Assembly: GCF_021043365.1 (NCBI RefSeq)
Contig: NZ_JAJNDU010000001.1
Coordinates: 1,512,164 to 1,576,163, forward strand
Direction: 5' to 3'
DNA from: Sphingomonas sp. IC-11
Lineage (GTDB): Bacteria > Pseudomonadota > Alphaproteobacteria > Sphingomonadales > Sphingomonadaceae
Length of the DNA: 64,000 nt
A model generated the notes under the pieces. That model ran no database searches. It was not told the origin of the DNA and saw nothing but the letters and a program-made list of their open reading frames with translations. Below are positions 57,793-64,000 of the stretch, in pieces. How positions within the stretch are numbered: the stretch's first letter is position 1; every line of letters begins with the position of its first letter. The translations under genes and the position numbers were made by a program.

Positions 57793-58970
57793 TCCTGCCA
57801 GCCGCATCCTGGCGGACCCATCCTGGGCTGGACGCACTCGCCGCCGCGCTCGGCGCGTCGGAGGGCGCGGCGCGTTATGTTGGCGGCGCGGTGCGGGACA
57901 CGCTACTCGAACTCCCGGTCGCGGACATCGACATCGCCACCCGTCACACGCCCGCCGAGGTGATCGCTAGGCTCAAGGCGGCCGGGATCAAGGCCATCCC
58001 GACCGGCATCGCTCACGGCACCATCACCGCAGTATCCGCCGGCACCGTTGTGGAGGTCACGACTCTACGACGGGATGTCACGACCGATGGGCGCCACGCG
58101 CAGGTGGCGTTTACCGACGATTGGGAAGCCGACGCAGCACGGCGGGACTTTACGATGAACGCCCTCTACGCCGATCCGATCACCGGCGAGCTGTTCGACT
58201 GGTTCGGTGGGCTAGAGGATCTTCATGGGCGCCGCGTACGGTTCATCGGAGACCCCTACCGGCGGATCGCCGAGGATCACTTGCGCATCCTGCGGTTCTT
58301 CCGCTTCCATGCCCGTTTCGGCGACGCGCCTGATGCGGCAGGGCTGGACGCGTGCACTGATCGTGCGAACGACCTGATGGCCCTGTCGCGCGAACGGATC
58401 GCCGCGGAACTGCTCAAGCTGCTGGTCGCCAAGGGAGCGGTGCCGGTCGTCTCCCTGATGGTCGAGCGCGGCATCTTTCGTCCGGTGCTGCCCGAAATCG
58501 CCGATGTGCCGGCGCTGACAGCGTTGGCGGAGGCCGAGGCGAGCGCAGGGTTGCCTCCCGACGCAATCCGCCGGCTGGCCGCCCTGATCCCGGCTGATAG
58601 CGCGGAGGCGGTCGGGGCTAGGCTTCGACTATCGAACGCCGATCGCAAGCGGCTGATCGCGGCGCATGATGGGGTTGGCACCGAGGGTGCCCGGGCGCTC
58701 GCGTATCGAGTCGGTCCAGTCATCGCTCTCGATCGCCTTCTGCTTGCCGGGGCGCCCGTCGACGAGCTTCTCCATTGGTCGCCCCCTCGCCTTCCAATTG
58801 GCGGCGGCGATCTGGTGGCGCGCGGCATCGCACGTGGCCCAGAGGTTGCCCGTGCGCTTCGGGAGATCGAGACCCGCTGGATCGCTGAGGGTTTCCCGAA
58901 CGCAATGCGGACGGCGGAGATCGCGGATCTCGTTACCGGTCAGCTACTGGACGCCACTAGCAACTCATAG
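57789..58970 (+). CDS. cca: CCA tRNA nucleotidyltransferase / poly(A) polymerase family
   Basis: 393 aa from the ATG at 57789 (ATGA overlap with the NUDIX stop). Class II nucleotidyltransferase: V-G-G-A-V-R-D, then D-I-D-I-A-T (metal Asp pair), R-R-D-F-T-M-N-A-L, and D-P-Y-R-R-I-A-E-D-H-L-R-I-L-R-F. It adds CCA to tRNA 3' ends. The C-terminal part has no HD domain motif. The 3' end overlaps by 31 bp the end of the convergent GGDEF-EAL gene. Confidence 0.93.
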   Translation: MILPAASWRTHPGLDALAAALGASEGAARYVGGAVRDTLLELPVADIDIATRHTPAEVIARLKAAGIKAIPTGIAHGTITAVSAGTVVEVTTLRRDVTTDGRHAQVAFTDDWEADAARRDFTMNALYADPITGELFDWFGGLEDLHGRRVRFIGDPYRRIAEDHLRILRFFRFHARFGDAPDAAGLDACTDRANDLMALSRERIAAELLKLLVAKGAVPVVSLMVERGIFRPVLPEIADVPALTALAEAEASAGLPPDAIRRLAALIPADSAEAVGARLRLSNADRKRLIAAHDGVGTEGARALAYRVGPVIALDRLLLAGAPVDELLHWSPPRLPIGGGDLVARGIARGPEVARALREIETRWIAEGFPNAMRTAEIADLVTGQLLDATSNS

Positions 58971-60628
58971 GCTTGCTCGGCCGGCAGTGGCCGAGAAAAG
59001 TGATACCCCTGCCCGTAGGTACAGCCCAGGGCGGAAAGTGTCTGCGCCACGGCCGAAGTCTCGATTCCCTCGGCCACGGTCGCCATGCCCAGCGCGGTGG
59101 CGAGGCTAAGCACCGCGCGCACAATGGCGATCTTGTCACGATCCGCCATCATGCCGGTAACGAAGCTCCGGTCGATCTTCAGCGTGTCGATCGGCAGCTG
59201 CTGAAGATAAGCGAGATTTGAATAGCCCGTGCCGAAATCGTCCATGGCGATGGTTGCGCCGGTCGCCTTCAGCGCGCGCAGGATCTCCGCATTGCCATCG
59301 GGATCGGCAATCAACGCGCTTTCCGTCAGCTCCAGCTTCAGGCGGCTGCCAGCCAGCCCGTGCGCAGCAAGCGCCCCGGTCACCAGCGGCGGGATGCGAT
59401 CGCGTTGCAACTGGATCGGGGAGACGTTCACCGCCATCTGCACGTCGAGCTTTCCTCCCGAGCGTGAGTCCCAAGCCGCCAGCGTGCGGAGCGCCTGGTC
59501 GATCACCCACCGACCCAGCGGCACGATAAGGCCGGATTCCTCTGCCACAGGTATGAAATCGGCCGGTGCGATCTCGCTGCCATCCTCTGCCGTCCAGCGC
59601 GCCAGCGCTTCGAACGCGACAATGCGGCCGGTCGCGAGATCACAGATCGGCTGATAGTGAAGCTGCAACTGCTCCGCCTCAATCGCACGGCGCAGGGCGG
59701 TTTCCATGCCGAACCGCTCCCGCGCGCGATCCAGCGCCCGGGTGTCATACGCCTCCGCCTGTCCCGTCTCCTTGGACCGCCGCACCGCAAACTGGGCGTT
59801 GCGGATCACGTCCTCGGCGTCGTCGGTCTCTTCCGCACCAAAGGCGATCCCGATCGCGCAAGTGATTCGAATCTCGAAGTCGCTGAGGCGCACGGGGGTG
59901 GAGAGCAGCTTTTGAATGCGCCGGGCGACCCGGCTAGCCTCAGCACGATCGCCGCCCGTTTCAAGGAGCACGCTGAACTCGTCCCCCCCGATCCGACCCA
60001 GCACGTCGCCCCCGCGCAACGAACCCTTGATGCGCCGCGCGACCGTGATCAGCATCTCGTCGCCCGCCATGCTGCCGAGACAGGAATTCACCCGGCCAAA
60101 ACGGTCGAGGTCAATCACCAGCACGGCATAGTTCGTCAGGCCGGTCCCGATCCGCGCTTCCAGCAAATCTCCGAAGCCGGCGCGGTTCGGCAAACCCGTC
60201 AGGCTATCGGTGCTCATCTCCCGCCGCAGGCTTGCTTCGGTCCGCATGCCTCGGGTCTGGTCGACAAGCGTGACCAGGCACCGAGGCGAATGTCCGTTAT
60301 CGATCCGGGCGAAGGTCACGTCGAACCAGCGCTGCTCCACGGTGTCACCCGTACGCCAGCCACGCTGCTCACGCGGGCTGTCGCCGTTCAGAAAAGTGAC
60401 CAGTGCGTCGCCGAGATCTCGGGTCAGGGCGCAATGGATCGGTTCCGTCCCAAGCCCCAGACGCCGGAACGCCACATTGGACAGGGTAATTTGAAGCCCG
60501 GTCGGCCCAAGCGCCACCACGGCTGCGGCGATCGGCAGCAGATCCATCGCCACCTCGGCCGCATTCCTGTCGAACGCAGGCGCGGGCGGCTCTTCAACGA
60601 TCTTCAGCGCAGCAAAAAACGGCATCAC
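58940..60628 (-). CDS. diguanylate cyclase/phosphodiesterase (PAS-GGDEF-EAL)
   Basis: 562 aa. A PAS-like sensor (about residues 25-125), then GGDEF intact at 214-218 (R-I-G-G-D-E-F) with a feedback I-site R205-x-x-D208, then EAL at 340-342 with the catalytic Glu and D-D-F-G-T-G-Y-S-N-L. Both activities could be present, and c-di-GMP output is set by the PAS domain. No transmembrane segment. Tail-to-tail overlap with cca. Confidence 0.92.
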   Translation of the reverse strand: MMPFFAALKIVEEPPAPAFDRNAAEVAMDLLPIAAAVVALGPTGLQITLSNVAFRRLGLGTEPIHCALTRDLGDALVTFLNGDSPREQRGWRTGDTVEQRWFDVTFARIDNGHSPRCLVTLVDQTRGMRTEASLRREMSTDSLTGLPNRAGFGDLLEARIGTGLTNYAVLVIDLDRFGRVNSCLGSMAGDEMLITVARRIKGSLRGGDVLGRIGGDEFSVLLETGGDRAEASRVARRIQKLLSTPVRLSDFEIRITCAIGIAFGAEETDDAEDVIRNAQFAVRRSKETGQAEAYDTRALDRARERFGMETALRRAIEAEQLQLHYQPICDLATGRIVAFEALARWTAEDGSEIAPADFIPVAEESGLIVPLGRWVIDQALRTLAAWDSRSGGKLDVQMAVNVSPIQLQRDRIPPLVTGALAAHGLAGSRLKLELTESALIADPDGNAEILRALKATGATIAMDDFGTGYSNLAYLQQLPIDTLKIDRSFVTGMMADRDKIAIVRAVLSLATALGMATVAEGIETSAVAQTLSALGCTYGQGYHFSRPLPAEQAYELLVASSS

Positions 60629-60677
60629 GCTGCACCTAGCGGTGCCTCGTTAACTTTCATTGAATTCGGAATGGCGG

Positions 60678-62933
60678 TCAGGCGAAGCGATTGTTCCGGG
60701 GAAATCCGGTCGGCGGCATCCTGCCCGCTGCTCCGCGCGCCGCGCGCCATGGCGAGACGTCTGCCTCGGTCCGTGTGCGTCCCGTATCACCTCCCATGGG
60801 CCAGCTGATCCCCTCCGAATAGCGGAAGGTGATTGCATCACTAAGGCCGCCATCGCGATATCGCTGCAACTGCGCGCCTTGCCCCCGCGTCATTTCCGGC
60901 AGTTCGCTCAGCGGAAATACCACCATCTTCCGATTGTCGCCAATCGCGGCGACATAATCGTCCTCGGCAGCGACCGGGCGAACGAGCGCCAACTTCGCAC
61001 CAGGGCGCGGCGTTACAACCGTCTTGCCCTTTCGGGTCTCCGCCAGCACCTCATTCACCGGCACGACGAAGCCGCGTCCGTCGCTGGCCGCAACCAGCAA
61101 CTTGCCGTCACGTTCGGCGCGAAGCAGCCGTACGATGCCAAGCCCGCCATCAAGATCGATGGTAGCACGCACCGGCTCACCAAAGCCGCGCCCCCCCGGC
61201 AATTTGTCCGCCGCCAGTGTGTAGAACCGGCCATTTTCCGCGGCGAGCAGCAGCTTGTCGGTCGTCTGCGCATGGAAGGCGAAGGCAGGTCCATCCCCTT
61301 CCTTGAACTTTAGCGTCTCGGCGGAGGCCAGCTCGACATGCCCCTTCATCGCGCGGATCCAGCCCCGCTGGGACAGGATCACGGTGATCGGCTCGCGTTC
61401 GATCATCGCTTCCAGCGGGATCTCGCGCGCCGGCGCGGCTTCCTCGATCGTCGTGCGCCGCTTGCCGAGTGTCGTCTCCGGGCCATAGCGGTCGCGAACC
61501 CTCTCGAGATCCTTCTTCATCCGCGTGCGCTGCCGCGCGTCCGATCCCAGCAGCAGCTGCAGGCTCGCTTGCTCCTTCTCCAGGGCCGCCTGCTCACGCT
61601 TCAGCTCCATCTCTTCCAATCGGCGCAAGCTACGCAGCCGCATGTTGAGGATCGCCTCGGCCTGACGGTCGGTCAGCGCGAACTCCGACATCATCACGGC
61701 CTTGGGCTCGTCCTCCGTACGGATGATCTCGATCACGCGGTCCAGGTTGAGGAAGGCCGTGATGTAACCCGCAACTAGCTCCAGCCGGTCCGCGATCTTG
61801 CCCAGCCGGTGCTCGGTGCGCCGGCGAAGCACGATAAATTGGTGCTCGACCCAGGCCGACAATGCCTCAGCGAGGCTCATCACCCGGGGCGTACGACGTG
61901 CATCCAGCACGTTTAGGTTCAACGGCACCCGCGTCTCGAGATCGGACATGCGGTAAAGCCCGTCCATCAGCACCTGCGGGTCGACGGTCCGACTCCGGGG
62001 CTCCAGCACCAGGCGAATTTCCGCGTCTGATTCATCGCGAACGTCCGCCAGAATCGGCAGTTTCTTGTCGTTCACCAGGCCAGCGATCTGCTCGATCAGC
62101 TTGCCCTTTTGCACGCCATACGGAATCTCACTGACGACGATCTGCCAGCCGCCGCCCTTTTCCTTCTCCACCGTCCAGCGGCAGCGGACGCGGAAGGCGC
62201 CGCGCCCGGTGGCATAGGCCTCACGGATGATCGCCGGCGGATCAACCAGCAGGCCGCCGGTGGGGAAGTCCGGCCCCTGAACGAACGCCAGCGGATCAGC
62301 GGCAGGATCGTCGATCAGCGCGATTGCCGCGTCGAGAAGCTCCGCCGCATTGTGAGGCGGAATACTTGTCGCCATGCCCACCGCGATACCGCTAGCGCCG
62401 TTGGCAAGAAGGTTGGGGAACAGGCCCGGAAACAGCTCCGGTTCCTGCTCCTCGCCATTGTAGGTGGGGCGGAAACCGACGGCATCCTCGTCGAGCCCGT
62501 CCATCAGGTCGATGGCGACCTGCGTCAGCCGGGCTTCGGTATAGCGGTAGGCGGCGGCGTTATCGCCATCGATGTTGCCGAAATTGCCCTGCCCGTCGAC
62601 CAGCGGATATCGCAGGGCGAAATCCTGCGCGAGGCGCACCATGGCGTCATAGACCGACTGATCGCCATGGGGATGGTACTTGCCGATCACGTCGCCAACG
62701 ACGCGGGCGCACTTCTTGTATCCCTGCGTGGGATCCAGCCGCAGCAGCCGCATTGCCCACAGCAAACGGCGGTGAACGGGCTTCAGACCGTCGCGAACAT
62801 CCGGCAGCGAGCGCGCGGTGATCGTGGACAGCGCATAAACGAGATACCGTTCCGACAGCGCTGAATCGAACGGTGCATCGAGCACGCCCACGGGCGGATT
62901 GTCGGGTGGCAGCACGGTCGCGTCGGTCGGCAT
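60678..62933 (-). CDS. parC: DNA topoisomerase IV subunit A
   Basis: 751 aa. Breakage-reunion domain with active-site Y131 (Y-R-Y-T-E-A-R-L), the S-L-P-D-V-R-D-G-L-K-P-V-H-R-R and G-K-Y-H-P-H-G-D motifs that hold quinolone sites, and a C-terminal beta-propeller of only a few blades, which fits ParC rather than GyrA. It decatenates daughter chromosomes. parE is not in the window. Confidence 0.94.
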   Translation of the reverse strand: MPTDATVLPPDNPPVGVLDAPFDSALSERYLVYALSTITARSLPDVRDGLKPVHRRLLWAMRLLRLDPTQGYKKCARVVGDVIGKYHPHGDQSVYDAMVRLAQDFALRYPLVDGQGNFGNIDGDNAAAYRYTEARLTQVAIDLMDGLDEDAVGFRPTYNGEEQEPELFPGLFPNLLANGASGIAVGMATSIPPHNAAELLDAAIALIDDPAADPLAFVQGPDFPTGGLLVDPPAIIREAYATGRGAFRVRCRWTVEKEKGGGWQIVVSEIPYGVQKGKLIEQIAGLVNDKKLPILADVRDESDAEIRLVLEPRSRTVDPQVLMDGLYRMSDLETRVPLNLNVLDARRTPRVMSLAEALSAWVEHQFIVLRRRTEHRLGKIADRLELVAGYITAFLNLDRVIEIIRTEDEPKAVMMSEFALTDRQAEAILNMRLRSLRRLEEMELKREQAALEKEQASLQLLLGSDARQRTRMKKDLERVRDRYGPETTLGKRRTTIEEAAPAREIPLEAMIEREPITVILSQRGWIRAMKGHVELASAETLKFKEGDGPAFAFHAQTTDKLLLAAENGRFYTLAADKLPGGRGFGEPVRATIDLDGGLGIVRLLRAERDGKLLVAASDGRGFVVPVNEVLAETRKGKTVVTPRPGAKLALVRPVAAEDDYVAAIGDNRKMVVFPLSELPEMTRGQGAQLQRYRDGGLSDAITFRYSEGISWPMGGDTGRTRTEADVSPWRAARGAAGRMPPTGFPRNNRFA

Positions 62934-63021
62934 GGCCCGCCTGCTAGCAGGATGCGCCCTTGTTCCACAACCGTTCCGCTTACCCCTGTCCTACATTCGC
63001 GCCGCATGCCACACCCCGAAA

Positions 63022-64000
63022 ATGACCTTGCACCGCCACGCCGCCGCAGCCGCGTCCTCGCCTCGATCCGCTCGTCCGTTGTCGGGAACTCGAACCTCGC
63101 GGTTGTCTCAACTTTCTCAACATTCGCGCTGGATCCTGCTTGCCTGTGCCCTGCTGTCGGCGCCATGTTCCGCCACCATGTCCTTCGCCGAACCCGCAAC
63201 AACCCGCTTCAAGCCTCTGACTTGGGATGATCTTTCCAGCCGGCCCCGCCCTACACCGGACGCAACGATCACTTATGGTGACGATCACATGCAGAAGGTC
63301 GATGTGTGGGTCCCGGCCGGGTCCGGCGCCCATCCGGTCGTGCTCATGGTTCATGGCGGCTGTTGGCAGACCTCGATCGCCGATCGAAAGATCATGGACT
63401 GGATCGCAGGCGACCTTCGAGCAGATGGCATCGCGGTCTGGAACATCGACTATCGCGGCGTAGACCGCGCCGGCGGGGGCTATCCCGGCACCTTCCTAGA
63501 TGTTGCGAAAGCTGCCGATCAACTCGCGGTACATGCGGCACATTTCCGGCTCGACACGCGCCGCGTCGTAGCCGTTGGCCATTCGGCTGGCGGACACCTC
63601 GCGCTTTGGTTGGCGGCTCGGCGCAGGTTACCGACTGGCAGCCCGCTTCACACCACCGATCCACTGGCACTCAGCGAAGTGATAAGCCTTGGCGGGCTGC
63701 CCGACCTGGAGGCAACCGCCAGGAGCCCTGACAATGGCTGCGGCATCGCGGTGGTCGAAAAGCTTGTCGGGTCAGGACGCGCAGACCCTTATGCCGATAC
63801 GTCCGTGCCCCGGCTCTTTCCCCTCGGCATGCCGCAAACGCTGGTCAATGGACGAGAGGACCGCATTATCCCTTATCGAATGGCCACGGATTACGTTGAG
63901 CGCGCACGGGCTGCCGGGGATCAGGTGGATCTCGTCACGGTACCTGCCACGGGTCATGTGGAGCTGGTCACGCCTGGCACCGACGCTTGGCTGCGAACCA
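63022..64000 (+). CDS. alpha/beta hydrolase, secreted, 3' end outside window
   Basis: The frame runs off the right edge. A hydrophobic segment (R-W-I-L-L-A-C-A-L-L-S-A-P) is a probable signal peptide; the true start may be the ATG at 63022, a TTG at 63079 or 63103, or the ATG at 63178. The catalytic set is present: oxyanion hole V-H-G-G-C-W, nucleophile Ser in G-H-S-A-G-G-H, acid Asp in N-G-R-E-D-R-I-I-P and His in A-T-G-H-V-E. It resembles kynurenine-formamidase/BD-FAE-type esterases. Divergent from parC. Confidence 0.82.
   Translation, partial: MTLHRHAAAAASSPRSARPLSGTRTSRLSQLSQHSRWILLACALLSAPCSATMSFAEPATTRFKPLTWDDLSSRPRPTPDATITYGDDHMQKVDVWVPAGSGAHPVVLMVHGGCWQTSIADRKIMDWIAGDLRADGIAVWNIDYRGVDRAGGGYPGTFLDVAKAADQLAVHAAHFRLDTRRVVAVGHSAGGHLALWLAARRRLPTGSPLHTTDPLALSEVISLGGLPDLEATARSPDNGCGIAVVEKLVGSGRADPYADTSVPRLFPLGMPQTLVNGREDRIIPYRMATDYVERARAAGDQVDLVTVPATGHVELVTPGTDAWLRT

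Noticed and set aside
59657..60808. 383-codon plus-strand frame opposite the GGDEF-EAL gene
   Set aside because: Shadow frame with no domain; the minus strand carries intact GGDEF and EAL.
62783..63202. 139-codon minus-strand frame overlapping the parC start
   Set aside because: Overlaps parC in another frame and the divergent hydrolase; composition is that of a shadow.

Overview
The window is high-GC, gene-dense bacterial chromosome, most likely from a sphingomonad (Sphingomonadaceae, Alphaproteobacteria). This is inferred from gene content and protein flavour: an RcdA/DUF1465 protein beside DUF465 microproteins, a sufR-B-C-D-S-T-A operon, a Fur-family protein without the usual Cys pairs, a proline-rich TonB with ExbB and two ExbDs, and many coupled GTG/ATG starts. 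No rRNA, tRNA, CRISPR, insertion sequence, phage or integrase gene was seen. It reads as core chromosome with a few accessory metabolic genes.

Left part (1-12.7 kb). A truncated LytS-type histidine kinase and its LytTR regulator, then a YheS-like ABC-F ATPase, RcdA, and two divergent DUF465 microproteins, one of only 51 codons. A minus-strand operon follows: small membrane protein, prepilin peptidase, secreted unknown, and a coniferyl-aldehyde-type dehydrogenase. On the plus strand are a thiolase with a PPK2 polyphosphate kinase, then a Baeyer-Villiger monooxygenase and an MDR oxidoreductase behind a candidate operator palindrome.

Middle (12.7-29.7 kb). About 17 kb reads continuously on the minus strand. 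It holds the SUF iron-sulfur assembly operon (Rrf2 regulator, sufB, C, D, S, T, A) and then a complete glycogen set (glgP, glgB, glgC, glgA, pgm, glgX). Many junctions are 1-4 nt stop/start overlaps. The block ends in a 14-bp hairpin at the convergent MDR/glgX boundary.

Right-centre (29.7-50.9 kb). pyrD, a secreted gamma-glutamyltransferase, a long-chain acyl-CoA synthetase, a large M16 peptidase, an Asp/Asn hydroxylase-like protein, a YcaQ/AlkX-type DNA glycosylase, nfuA, rutE, tsaB-rimI, a Fur-family regulator with a terminator, lipoprotein Cu/Zn SOD and MaoC. Next comes an inositol cluster: CDP-alcohol phosphotransferase, myo-inositol-1-phosphate synthase, and an IPCT-like nucleotidyltransferase. 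Together these could make CDP-inositol and transfer its inositol phosphate to an unknown acceptor. A hemerythrin protein, a DUF4130-UdgX fusion, DedA, queE and queC follow.

Right end (50.9-64 kb). A 540-bp gap with an orphan terminator, a small TPR protein, the tonB-exbB-exbD-exbD operon with a textbook terminator, a secreted unknown, FolB, GNAT, a coupled DUF1285/NUDIX/CCA-transferase run, a GGDEF-EAL protein overlapping cca tail to tail, parC, and an alpha/beta hydrolase cut by the window end.

Best candidates for something undescribed are the inositol cluster, the DUF4130-UdgX fusion, and the transcribed-looking gap at 50.95-51.4 kb.
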